A stretch of DNA of 64,000 nucleotides from the NCBI GenBank assembly GCA_037176885.1, contig JAWWNJ010000009.1:930001-994000 (forward strand). The letters run 5' to 3'. Position numbers and translations under genes: made by a program. The notes beneath the pieces are model-generated. The model was not told the origin of the DNA and did not search any database. It saw only the letters and a program-made list of their open reading frames with translations. This document shows, in pieces, positions 10,846 through 21,804 of the stretch (the stretch's first letter is position 1; each line of letters opens with the position of its first letter). This DNA comes from Favolaschia claudopus (taxonomy: Eukaryota; Basidiomycota; Agaricomycetes; Agaricales; Mycenaceae).

Positions 10846-13475
10846 ATGGACACTGGCAGCGACAACGAGAAGGCTCCGTCTGACTACAAGGTCGAGGACA
10901 CCAAGGAAAGGCGAAAAAAGACACCGGAGGAACAGAAGGAGGCCCTTGACAAAGCTCTTGAAATCGACCCCGGTGTGGAGAGATGGAGTGCTCGTGCTTT
11001 CCAGGTGCGCGTCGTCGACTGCTGCGTTTTGCGACTAGCTCATCAGCTGTAGCTGTATCTCGTCACCCTCATCGTGGCCTTTTGCGCTGGAGACTCGGGA
11101 TTTGACGGCACCGTGTGTACCACGTCTGACATGCCACATCCCCAATGTTCATGTTCTTGTTTGTGTAGGTCATGGGCGGTATCAACGCCATGCACCAGTT
11201 AGTTCAATTCCTCTCTACCTTTGACAGTCTAAGAAAGGTTGCTTAGGTACCAGCAGTACTTTGATCTGTCTGGCGCTGACGCGCGAACTGGTATAGTTTT
11301 CGGGATATTCACTGTGTGCGAAAACTTTTGCTATGTGGCTAAACACGAACTGACCAGATATCCCTCCAATTTCCAGCGGTTCATTCTGGTGAGTGAAGCT
11401 TTCTCAATACGCGCCGTATTGTTGCAACAACTAATTTGTCTCTACAGCGGAGCGATTCCTGCGTCTTGGGTACCAGACCGTTTCGGTCGTCGTTTCGGGA
11501 TGTTCCTCGGAAACGGTCTTCTCATGTGGGCAAGCTTTCATTGAACGGTGCAGGTGTATTCATCCTTTGTCCAGGATCGGAGCCATTATCAGTGCGATGG
11601 CAGATAGTAAAATCCAAGCTCCTTGGCGGCCGATTCTTGACTGGTGAGTTGTCGCCATTACCTGTACCTCTTCTTTTATGAACGGGTCGAAACAGGATTT
11701 GGGTCTGCTCTCGGTGGTGCTGCCGCCAAATCGTATCTCGCGGAAATTACTCCACCACAGACGCGCGGAGCGTACCTGGGATTCCTCAACTCCTTGTTTG
11801 TATTTTACTGAGGTCTTATGCGACTTGCTGAAGTCATAGCGCAGCTACTATGTTGGACAAATGACGGCAACTGGGATGATGGTTAGCACGGGAAATTTCG
11901 CGACAGAATGGAGCTGGCGGTTGCCTCTATTTGTTCAGGTTCGTTCTGCTATCATGTGCAAACGATGGCCTCACAGAATTCCTTCAGGTCGTTCCTGCCG
12001 CGCTGAACTTCTTGTTCATCTTTACCTGCCCCGAATCGTTCGTATCAAGTGGTACTTGCCGTGATTGTTACCTGACCTACTTATTTCAAGTCCTCGCTGG
12101 CTCTACTCTCGTGGTAAAAAAGAACAAGCAGCCAACATCCTTGCCCGCTTCCACTCGAGCAATGGCGACCCTAACTCACCCCTTGTTGCGCTCGAACTCG
12201 AAGAAATTGAGGAGAGGATTTCCCTTGACGGCGCGGACAGTGTGTACTTTCCCCCTAGCACGACACAGTTGAAATAATACTACCGCAGAGCGCTGGTGGG
12301 ATTTCCGTCCTTTGTTCCGCAGGCGCAGTGACCGCTACCGAACCTTCATGGTGGTCATTATTGGTGGGTGCATTAATCTATGAAATCATCCAGATACTCA
12401 TGGATTGTGTAGGCTTCTTCGGACAACTCTCGGGCAATGGTCTCATTACCTACTTCTTGCCTCTCCTTCTGAAGAACGCAGGTCAGCTTGTTTCTTCTCC
12501 TCCTTTCTTTCAGTGACTCACGCATGGACTGTAGGCATCACCTCGCAGCACAAGCAACTTGTCTTGAACTTTGTCAATTCAATCACATCCTAGTAGGTAT
12601 CATCCCACGCGCAAATGACTACATTCATTGACCTGGTCTGATAGTGCAGGAGGTCAGTCGGAGTCGAATGGCGAGAGATAGAACACTAAACTCGTCTTAC
12701 AGCCCTCTTCGGCTCTTTCATGGTTGACAAGACGGGAAGAAGGAACAATCTTCTGTTTGGTACGGGGGCGCTCGTCGTGATATTGGCTATTATCACTGGT
12801 GTGTAATCTGCGCCATGGATTTCGTGTCACCATTGACCACGTTTTTCAGGCTTGCTCAGCGAGACCGGGAACGCCGCGAGATCCAATGCGGGGATCACAT
12901 TCATATACTTGTTCATGGTGGTCTTCTCCTTCGGTTGGACAGCGATGCAGGCTCTGTACCCCGCAGAAGTTTTGTTCGTTAATTTTCGTGACTTGTTTGA
13001 TCAACGCCGCTCATTATCGCTGTAGGTCATACGAAGCTCGAACTAAGGGTCTCGCGTTCCTAGGAATCTGCTCCCAATCAGCCCAGCTGATCACCACCTT
13101 TGCGTGCGTATCCTTGACACTGAAAGCTGTTTCCACCTAACGTTGTGAAATTCGCAGGATGCCGAGTGCTATTTCGGCGCTTACGTGGAAAAGTCGGTGC
13201 AGTCCGCATTTTCGGTGAATTCGATGCTGACGATTCAAACAGTATATCTCATCTATATGGTGTGGGATATATTCGAGTGGCTCGTCATATATTTCTACGC
13301 CGTTGAGACCAAGGGTCTGACGCTGGAAGAGATCACAGAGGTGATGTTCCCCAAAACAGCTTTCAAAGCTTATCCATTGATCGAGTTACTGTATGAACAG
13401 GTGTTTGAACAGAAGAATCCTCGAGCATACAGCACGGAATTTTTGAAGAGTAAGAGAGCAGGGGCGCTGCACTAG
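10846..13475 (+). CDS. MFS sugar transporter with many introns and one apparent frameshift
   Basis: About 18-19 short exons encode a 12-helix major facilitator sugar porter of the hexose/lactose-permease type. Hallmarks are PDRFGRRFG after helix 2, PESPRWLYSRG after helix 6, MVDKTGRRN after helix 8 and VETKGLTLEEI after helix 12. The N-terminus MDTGSDNEK...VERWS is cytosolic. An 8-nt exon (12645-12652) is needed to read SYAGALFGSF. Near 11618 one extra base separates two frames that both match the family (GAIISAMADSKIQ and LLGGRFLTGFGSALGG), so the deposited sequence is not translatable throughout. The junction between 11312 and 11450 is uncertain. The gene may be functional with a sequence error, or a fresh pseudogene. 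Confidence 0.85.
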
Positions 13476-13825
13476 TTATTGTACTACGAATATACGCGAT
13501 TTACTTACCGATTATGAAATCAATTTATGCTGTATTGTTCCGGAGGTGGATGCGGCTGCCGGCGTGGGAACTTCGTCGTCGGACCTGATCTGAGCGCTCT
13601 AACCAAACTCTTGACGTTCTTCAGACACACGACCTCTTTTTCTCCCTCCGACTCCTCCTCGACGTCCCCCACGACCCCCAAATCTTTTTGATCTCTCTTT
13701 AGACCACAGGACCCAATTGCAATGGTTCGAGACCCGTTTCCTTGATCATCGAGCTCGACTCATTGCCGAGAACTCCAGGGTCAAACTCTCTCTTCTCCAG
13801 GTTTGGTGGCAAACTTTTTTCTTAG

Positions 13826-15762
13826 ACCTCTCTATTCAACCTATCCTCAGCGACCCAAAAATTCTCAGAGTCGGGCGGTAATGCCCGCTTCCAATATGCT
13901 GTCACCGAGATGCAGGGCTGGAGAATCAGTAAGTGGGCTGTTGTCGTGCTCGTCGTCTTCACAGCATTTAATATGTCGTTCTAACGTCGTGCCACTCTAC
14001 AGCGATGGAGGATGCTCATGCGATTGTATTGGACCTGGATGGTGAAAAAGATGACTCAAATACGTTTTTCGCGGTGTACGATGGCCATGGTGGTGAGTTC
14101 ATGTATTTTTATTCCGACATGCATTCTCCTTACGTTTTTTTGCAGGCAGTACAGTCGCCAGGTTCGCCGGTCAAAACGTTCACCAACGATTAGTCAAGGA
14201 GGAAGCGTACAAGGAGAGCCGATACGACGAGGCGCTAAAGCGCGCGTTCTTAGGAACCGACGAGGATTTACTGGCTAGTGAGTCCTTTTCTAGCCCGTTT
14301 TCCATCGATCTTATTAATCGCCGATGTGCTTCAGATCCCGCCCACACACGGGATCCGTCGGGAGCGACGGCTGTTGCGGCCTTGGTGACGAAGGATAAGA
14401 TCTACGTTGTGCGTACTCAGCCCTTCCGTCATCAACTCAGTTTCTTAGCCAGATTCAGGCCAACGCTGGTGACTCTAGGTCTGTTTTAAGCGTTAAGGGT
14501 GAGGTCAAGCCTTTAAGTTTCGACCATAAACCATCCAACGAAGGTCTGTGTTATCTGTGTCCTTGTTCTTCCCTGACCGGAATACTCAGTTGAGAAGACG
14601 CGGATATCCGGTGCAGGTGGTTACATCGAGTTTGGCCGCGTCAATGGTATGTTGCGAGCTACTCAATGAACGATGTGCTCATAGCACTTGCAGGCAACCT
14701 GGCTCTATCTCGAGCGCTGGGTGACTTCGAGTTCAAGAAAAATTACAATATGCCCCCTGAAAAGCAGATAATCACGTCGGACCCCGACATTACATGCCAT
14801 GACATCACCGACGAAGATGAGTTCCTGGTGTTGGCCTGCGATGGTGCGCGCCACACTTTTCTGCTGTGTCAGCGGCTTGACTGTCGATCACAGGCATTTG
14901 GGATTGCTTGTCGTCACAACAAGTTGTCAACTTCATTCGGTATCAGGTCTCCGAGGGTAAAAACCTAACAGAGATCGGGGAGATGATGTGCGAGCATTGC
15001 TTAGCACCCGACACGTCTTCGGGAGCCGGCATTGGTTGCGACAACATGACCATCCTGATCATTGCGATATTGAACGGTCGCACGATGGAGGAATGGGCTG
15101 CATGGATCACCGACCGCGTCAAGAACGAATACGGATTCAAAACACCGAACACCCTACCGCAGCTCTACGCACAAAGCCGTTTGATGTCGTTCAAGGTCCG
15201 GAGGGAAGCACAAGAGGCTCGGGATCGGGCACGGCAGGAATCAGGCGGAGACGAAATGTCTCTGTCTGGACTTGGTTTTGGAGCTGGTGGTCTCGGCCAG
15301 TTCGCGCGCGTTTTGGGGAGTACTGGCGGCATTTCTTTTCATCCTGGTTCTGCGATCATGGGCGACAACGGACCCTTGATGTTTGGGAGCGATGACTCGG
15401 AGGACGATGAAAGCGAGGAGGATTTAGAGAGTGGTGGCCGCTCATATTTCAAGGAGACCATCCTTGGCCGAGATGGTGACTCGACGGACCCCATGCACAA
15501 ACTTCAGGCCCAGCTGGACGCATACGAGAAGGATGTTGAGGATCCCGAGTTAGATGAGGATGTAGATCTGAAACCTCATGAAGACGGCGCCCCCGAAACG
15601 ACGACCTCTTCAACACCCAACGAGCCGCCTAAATTGGCCAACGGGGATGCAGTGCCGCCAGCAGAACAACTCAGTTCAACCCCGGCAGGCGATGCTCCCC
15701 ATCCTGCTGTAGCGGCCGAAGGCCTTATGGATACGAGCGAGGATCCGCTAAAGGGATTCTGA
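13826..15762 (+). CDS. PP2C-type serine/threonine phosphatase (PTC2/PTC3-like)
   Basis: A metal-dependent PPM phosphatase that likely dampens stress and checkpoint kinase signalling, as fungal Ptc2/Ptc3 do. All canonical motifs appear in order across about eight exons: SESGGN...[57 protein letters not shown] and GCDNMTILI. After the catalytic domain comes a roughly 200-residue tail that is acidic (clusters such as [14 protein letters not shown]) and Pro/Thr rich, ending LKGF. The first exon was not resolved. An acceptor at 13825 gives an open frame into the domain, but the usual MGQTLS-type start is not visible. An ATG at 13722 joined directly to this acceptor would be a 3-nt first exon. The stop is at 15762. 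Confidence 0.9.
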
Positions 15763-15938
15763 GGTTAATTGTTATGTATTTTTTTTTCGCTTTTCTTGTA
15801 ATTGCTTCTCTGCCGCCTCTGGTTATTTCCATATCTCACGCTAATTTGGTCCTTGTATCATTCGCTCTGTAAGACGTTTGCATCGGACGGTTTGCAGTAA
15901 CATACATTTGTATCTACATGTGCATTTGTGATACAACG

Positions 15939-15956
15939 CCCCCCCCCCCCCCCCCC
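15939..15956 (+). repeat. Uninterrupted C18 homopolymer
   Basis: Eighteen consecutive C residues lie in the 208-bp gap between the convergent stops of the PP2C gene (15762) and the NUDCD1-like gene (15971). Homopolymer G/C tracts this long are rare. It falls in overlapping 3' ends, and its true length is uncertain because sequencing slips here. Confidence 0.95.
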
Positions 15957-15970
15957 TGTCTCTTCGCCTC

Positions 15971-17867
15971 TCAAAACACGTTCCGAATCACAACCAGTTC
16001 TTTTTCAGTTAGACACAGTAAAATCGTCTCTTGACCCGTTTTCATCGCTCCGACCCCCAACAAAGATCCACCGTGCCCTGCTGAAAGCACGGCTTGCTTG
16101 GCCCATTTCTCGGTAGGCGGGGCGGCACGGTAGATGTAGACATTACCTGCACGATCTCGCATTCCATTGTCAAACGCGAAGACCGCCTTGGAGGCCAAAT
16201 GATATGTAAAACGTGTGTCGGTCTTCGAAGCCAACACAAATGACAGGGCAGAAAAGTAGAATTGTGAACCCATTGTGGAGGGTTTTCCGGGCTGGAGGCT
16301 GTTTGTAGCGAGAAACGGTCCCGTCGATGCCGTTCTTCACGATCAACGAAATACTAGAGTCGCCACCGGGAAGTACGGTCGAGAGCAACCTGCTCGGTAG
16401 ATCGCTGCAGTTACGTGCCCAAGTGGGAATGGAGCCGTCTTCTGCAACCCAAGTTAATTGCGCGGCTCGACCTACGGAATCATCCACTTCATCGTCCATT
16501 TCTCCGGTCGATAAGCTGGGCAGGCCGCTGCCGAGACCCAGCCCACTCGCATCTTCGCCGCTTCGAAGAGCCGCCGTGTATTTCTCCAATGATTCGCGTA
16601 TGTTCCAGAGCTCGGATGGATCCAAAGTTTCTGGAACCTCTGCATCCTCGGTAGAGGTTCCAGAGTCTGCGAATACATGAGACCATCGAGTCCCTTCGTG
16701 CTGTTTGTCGAGGTGAAGCGTCAGTAGGCCAACGTGGTGCTCCCCTTCGCGGTCCCATGTCCACATACTGGAAGACGAAGAGATACCGCCCCAAAGTCGC
16801 TTCGAGGAGTAATGAGGGAGAGGGAAATCGGGCACTATATTGCCTTCCAGGTGGAGAGTCAGACTTTGTGGCGAGAATGTAACCCTGATGTTGTTCTTCG
16901 ACGTTGTCGATGGAAGGGGAAACGCAACCGTGACCGAGTCCGAGGTCTGTGTCCAAGAGTATGCAGGTGGCGGGAGTGGTAGCCCAGTATCCAGATTTTC
17001 ATTCGCGCGCGGAATGGGAACCATCTCATCCGCAGAAGGACTGTATGCAGACAACACGGGTGCATCTACCTGGTTGTACCCAGAACCGCCGATCAACATG
17101 AATACCTGGCGCGACGCGTCGTGAGCAACGTGGATAGGGACAGCATGGCCGCGCCGGTGCCATATAACCTTCAATGTCTGAACAGCCTCTTTTGATGATA
17201 CCGCAAGTGGGAGCTCGAACTGGGCGGCTTTCACGTCGAAAGAAACAGCAGTGCGCTTGGGAGTCGAAGCGCTGTACATTCTCGACGATAGAATGAGCAC
17301 TGCATGCCCAGAATCGACCGTCGCAATCGAATGTATCCGGAAGGGTATTGCTTGAGACAGCTGATGTATTCCGAGAAATTGGAAAGAGGCCGATGAACCT
17401 GAGTCTCGCAGGATATAGAGCAGACCGGAACCGTCAGACACGAAGATTTCCGACGACGATAAAAATGCGGCCGAAGGATATTCGTTGATATGCGCGTCGT
17501 TTCGCGACTTTACTGGCTGCGGCAACTCATACACGACTCTAAACGTAGGGGCATAGGTTTCCTGTTAGTCAATGAGGCGACCCTATACAATCGACTTCTC
17601 AAGGCTCACCGGGTGTAGTTCAACTAAGATAGCTCTATACTGAGCATCAACATAGACGGCCCTCGACTCGTCGGGTGCGATCGAGATGTGATTGTGCGTT
17701 ATCCGGCTCTGAACCTCCTCAAACGACAATGGGGCATTGGATGACACGGTAGCTTGAGTTGCTGTGTATTGGAGACTGTGCCGCTCGACGCAGCGGTCCT
17801 GATCGATGGCATCGAGTTTATAGCCTTCAAATTTTGGATTAAGCAAGGAACGATTTGTGGTAAACAT
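15971..17867 (-). CDS. NUDCD1-like CS-domain protein
   Basis: Two or three exons. Exon 1 is 17867-17610 and exon 2 begins at 17561 after a 48-nt intron, giving about 620 aa. A central CS (p23/NudC-like) domain begins YSWTQTSDSVTVAFPLP and ends near TRWSHVF, flanked by beta-rich segments as in NUDCD1 (CML66). The C-terminal FVLASKTDTRFTYHL block also fits that family. CS-domain proteins act as HSP90-linked co-chaperones; NUDCD1 proteins are reported with DHX-type helicase partners. Around 16292-16340 the frame changes. Either there is a 49-nt GT-AG intron, or, because the skipped LIVKNGIDG matches the family, a single extra T near 16313-16315. The gene is convergent with PP2C. Confidence 0.8.
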
Positions 17868-17980
17868 GAGAACGAAGCAAAGCAATTGGTTAGCCCGATT
17901 AGGAAATCTTGGAAAATCGGTAGCCACGGCCAAGAAAGCCAGCTAGATTGTTGTGGGTACATAATTAATAACGACACAAG

Positions 17981-19020
17981 TCAAAGATCCAGAAAATCTG
18001 GATCTTCTTCTACTAGCATGTCTAAAAGGCGGAAGAAGGAGGCAGCAGGAAATCCAACTACATTGTTATAGTCTCCGTCTACTTTTCGGACTAAAACTCC
18101 TCCGTTACCCTGAAATCCTTGAGGCATGCGAAGGGTGAGAGAGAAAACAAGTTTACCTGAATAGCAAATCCTCCGGCGACGGAAAGGCCTTCGCCAGATT
18201 CAACGTAAGCCGCGATGAGTTCACGAGGATTGTCGGCAAAATAGACCAAGGACCGTTCGTCTATTGAGCTGCGTTCATGTTTCATAAATCTCTCGGGGAA
18301 AGAGTTCTCAATACAGCTTCACCTTATCTTGTACCCGGGTGAACTCAGAACGGGATATACTAAGGAAGTATGGGCGGAGGCAACGAGAGAAGAAATAAAA
18401 GGCTCACCCACGACGAGACCAGTTACTACTTCGCAGACACCGCCGTTGAGATCCATCAACATGCGCAGATTGTCCTCTTTGGAAGATGGCTTCTCGAGCA
18501 GTTCTTGTTTAATTGTCGGGAGCATATCATAAGAGGTTTGGGTCGTCGATGGCTGAGCATGGGTTAAAACCACAGTATCCGCTGCATGATTGATCGAGAT
18601 GCACAGTTCGTAGCAAAAGTCAAACGGCTTACCTGCGATTATAAGATCTGGCCCGTTATCTGGATCGGTTTCCTGCCAGTAATGGACATCGAGGTATAGC
18701 ACTAGAGTTCGGATGTCGCTTACAACTAGACGTTCGTACACTTCGACTGCCTTGTGTGTAGCGGTTGCAACGGGATACTCATAGATATTCTCAAACGAGT
18801 GAACCGAGAGATCTTCTTGGAATGTGGATGGAATAATTTCTGGGGCAATGCCCTGGCGGCTTTACTGACACATCTCAGCAAGGTGGACTCGACCTACATA
18901 TACCCTGAGGATGTCTTTCCTGCGAGGGCTTGCAGAGGCCAGAATAACCCGTTTCCCGGTAAGCTTCTTTATTGCGGTGGTTTTGAGAGCATGAGGGAGA
19001 ACAGAGTTGGAGGAAGACAT
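17981..19020 (-). CDS. Maf-family nucleoside triphosphate pyrophosphatase
   Basis: Seven exons (19020-18904, 18852-18724, 18672-18633, 18581-18408, 18359-18323, 18268-18157, 18109-17981) sum to 738 nt, 245 aa, the usual Maf/ASMTL N-domain length. The signature VILASASPRRKDIL follows a short leader. Later come the STFQEDL and ATATHKAVEVYERL blocks, AADTVVL with the catalytic Asp, and the C-terminal GGFAIQGNGG. Maf proteins hydrolyse dTTP/UTP and modified nucleotides to monophosphates, cleaning the nucleotide pool. All junctions are phase-consistent. The start is 189 bp from the divergent HUS1 start, so these two genome-maintenance genes may share a promoter. Confidence 0.93.
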
Positions 19021-19209
19021 GGTTAACTGGATACCGTGTTCGGCCGCAACGCCGAAGTTTGGGAAGGTCGGCCGAATCGAACGATCACGTTGACGCGTTC
19101 AACTCTTCTTGTCCCTTTCCCTCCTTTCCTACGCGACGCGTTTTTCTGCACGCAGTGTGGAGTGCTTGCAAGAGCCGCTTCAGCAAACTCAATATCTCTA
19201 CATCTTTCA

Positions 19210-20349
19210 ATGAGATTCCGCGCGTCAATTGAGAACGTGAACACTTTCTTCCGCAAGTCTCAAATCGGCGGCGATGATGGTTACCAAGATTGACCTATTC
19301 GCCACAGGAATCATCCAAGCCATTGAAAGCTTCAAAAGAAGTGCATCATCAAGTTCAGCGAGGATGTAATGTGTATAATATGCAACAGTGAAGCTAATGA
19401 AGGCGGGATACAAGTATGGTCGTGAGTAAACCCAACAGCCTCTGAGGCCGTCATCCTTAGCGCTTCATAGGCAAATAAAAGTGGATTCGCTCTTCACGTC
19501 CTATCGAATACAGTCGAATGCGTCGAATATAATCACAATGGCCTTGTCCTCCGAAGCGCTTCTTGCCACGCTGAAATCCGCCTCCACCCTCCTCCAAGTC
19601 TGCGTACGAAACAGAAGAAATAGTCATGAAGCTGGCAAAGAAAAACGACCAAGCAGTCCTTAGCTTCGAAATCAGCGGAATGACTCGCCAAGGGCGTAAG
19701 GTGCGGGTTGCGCATGATGTTAGGATCGAGGTCATGAAGCCGGCCGATGTCGCAAATCTCAAAGAACCAATGTGTCCGGAACCGGATGTGTGTTCTTTTT
19801 TTTCGTTCCTCTGCATTCGTCTCGCTCATAGTATTGAAGGTGCATATTATATTGCCTCCTTTACAGAAAATACGCCCCATTGTAGAGCGTTTGCGACCCA
19901 TGTCCGACTTTCTCGCTGTTCGTGCAAACAGCAACGGTCGTCTGCAGCTTTCCATCCGTACAGATACAGTCAATGTCGACACTGAGTGGAAAAATTGCAA
20001 GAATCCAAACAAAGGTCAGGCGAAGTCGTCCGAAGCGCAGGTTTCTCGCTGAGCACATTCATTCATTTAGCCTCAACGGCCTCTCAAGACCCGGAACCCG
20101 ATCTTCCGGACCCCGACGAGCTTTTCTCTGTCCTCGTCTCGACAAAAAGCTTTTTCAAGTTTCTTAACAGCCATGTTGTCTCAACCACGACTATTGCATG
20201 TACGTGTGCTTGTTTCCCTCCGATTGTGTCTGATTGATATAGGTATATGTCAAAATCATTGTATGATCCTGTACGTCTATGTTGGAGACCTGGCGGACGC
20301 GGGCGGCGTCCTCACCTTCTATATCCCTGGCCAGCTTATCGACGAGTGA
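19210..20349 (+). CDS. HUS1: HUS1-like checkpoint clamp subunit, with two apparent frameshifts
   Basis: HUS1 forms the 9-1-1 DNA-damage clamp with RAD9 and RAD1. Family blocks occur in order. They are MRFRASIENVNTFF; RIIQAIE; LQKKCIIKFSEDV; EGGIQVWSQIKVDSLF; MKLAKKNDQAVLSFEISG; CPEPDVHIILPPLQKIR; DELFSVLVSTKSFFKFL; and the end VYVGDLADAGGVLTFYIPGQ. Exon 1 (19210-19252) is joined in frame only through a GC donor (GCAAGT at 19253). Two one-base shifts interrupt the reading. One A seems missing at 19325-19329 (GAAAG where GAAAAG would keep frame), and one C seems extra at 19587-19589. They compensate, so the rest reads well. The gene is convergent with SEC14, 148 bp apart. Confidence 0.9.
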
Positions 20350-20496
20350 GGAGCGGCCTCTATACCAGCTTTCTTGAACGATACCCAGTCCAGTGCTCCT
20401 CTATTTATGCTACATAACAATACATTGTACAACTCCACACATTATTGGCATTTACAATACATAGATAACGCTCTCCGCGGCGCAAAGCGTCGCCCT

Positions 20497-21804
20497 CTAA
20501 ACTTCCGAACTCGGAGAATGTGCCCTGTCTGAACCACTGAGCGAATTTCCGGATTCTGGCGTTGTATCGCCTGAGTTGACGATGGCGTCTCGCGATTGGG
20601 CCGTGGATTTAGGTCCCCACCCAACCCTTTCGTCCAACCTGAAGTGGCTTAATTTGGAATTGGACATGCCATATTACCGCAACTTACCATGGGCCTACGC
20701 TGGAGAGATGACAACCTCCCTCGCATTCGCAGTTCCCGCCAAGAGTACTTGGAAGAGAATCTGCGTCGACCATGTCAAGTAATCTTTCCTTATAATCGTG
20801 GCCTAAAATGTCGACTTTCTCTGCCGTTTCCTTCGCCATCCAGGGTTTCATTACACCCCAGATGAATGCGAATGACGATGGGGCGTTGACAATAGCCAGC
20901 TGCCCCATCCTTGGAATGTACATGAGCAATGTGAAGCCAATACTGACGAGCAAAATTACGTCTCTGGAAAATAATCTTGCGAGATTTGGAAGGAAGAGCG
21001 AGCCAGATTCTTCATTTGCCAAAATTTAGAAAGACTGAGATTTGCGTGTTAGAAAGTACGCGGTCGGAAGGAAGAATGAGACGTACCTGAAGCCCTTCAA
21101 ATCTACGATGACAAGCACCTGCCCAATGGGCCTTCCCGCAAATCGGCTCGACGCAGGGAGGACCTCCCGGGGTAGGCACTCTGCGTTGACTATGACCGAT
21201 TGCCAGTGTCTTCCCGAGCAGGTGAACGACAGTCACTGCGTTGAGAAAAGAACAAACTACCTTTCCGGCGTGCACACTTTATATAGTTTAGGAAAATTCA
21301 CTCCACCGAAGGTGTGAATGTTCACGGGTCGTCCTTTCTAATGTCATGAGAATAGAAATGGGTCAGTTTGCTGAATACAGGTGCTGGATACACACCTTGT
21401 CTGTTTTATGGAAATACAAAGGCCAACAGTCAAAGACAGCTTCTCGCTCGGGGTACTGATATTCAACGATGAGATTCGAAATCGACAGAGTACCGCCACA
21501 CTGACGTCGAATGGGTCCATTTCGGAATAAAGTTGGTCGAGGCCGGTCCCGTTGACCGTCTTACGCCAATTTTGGGCGTTTACGAACATGGTCTTTGCGT
21601 GGGCCAAATTGAACTTGCGCGCGCGCAGAAAGCGTCTACAAACAGCACTATCAATGGCCCGGCTAACCCAGTGAGAGAGACAGTCATTAAGCACAGTAGT
21701 GTTTCGTCATCGGTTCCAATAGTGTCTCCTTCGTGTAAGATACCCTCATCATAGAGAGTCTCGCGGAAGATCTTCAGAGTTTCGCTGTGGTTGCTGGTGG
21801 ACAT
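20497..21804 (-). CDS. SEC14: SEC14-type phosphatidylinositol transfer protein
   Basis: CRAL-TRIO lipid-exchange protein that moves PI and PC between membranes at the Golgi. About eight exons run from ATG 21804. The N-terminal CRAL-TRIO_N helix bundle includes DDETLLRFLRARKFNLAHAK. Then come YPEREAVFDCWPLYFHKTDK, HIHTFGG-like and VLVIVDLKGF strands, ARSSFQISQDYFPET, and the gate region APSSFAFIWGVMKPW. VDADSLPSTLGG and CECEGGCHLSSVGPW close the fold. A final intron then adds a short Ser-rich tail ending SPSSEV. All junctions keep frame without special assumptions, in contrast with the neighbouring HUS1. Confidence 0.93.

Noticed and set aside
11312..11450. A 31-nt exon (about 11360-11390) within the sugar transporter
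   Set aside because: It gives either the wrong phase or a partial match; a single intron from 11314 to 11449 also works, so the exon was left undecided rather than called.
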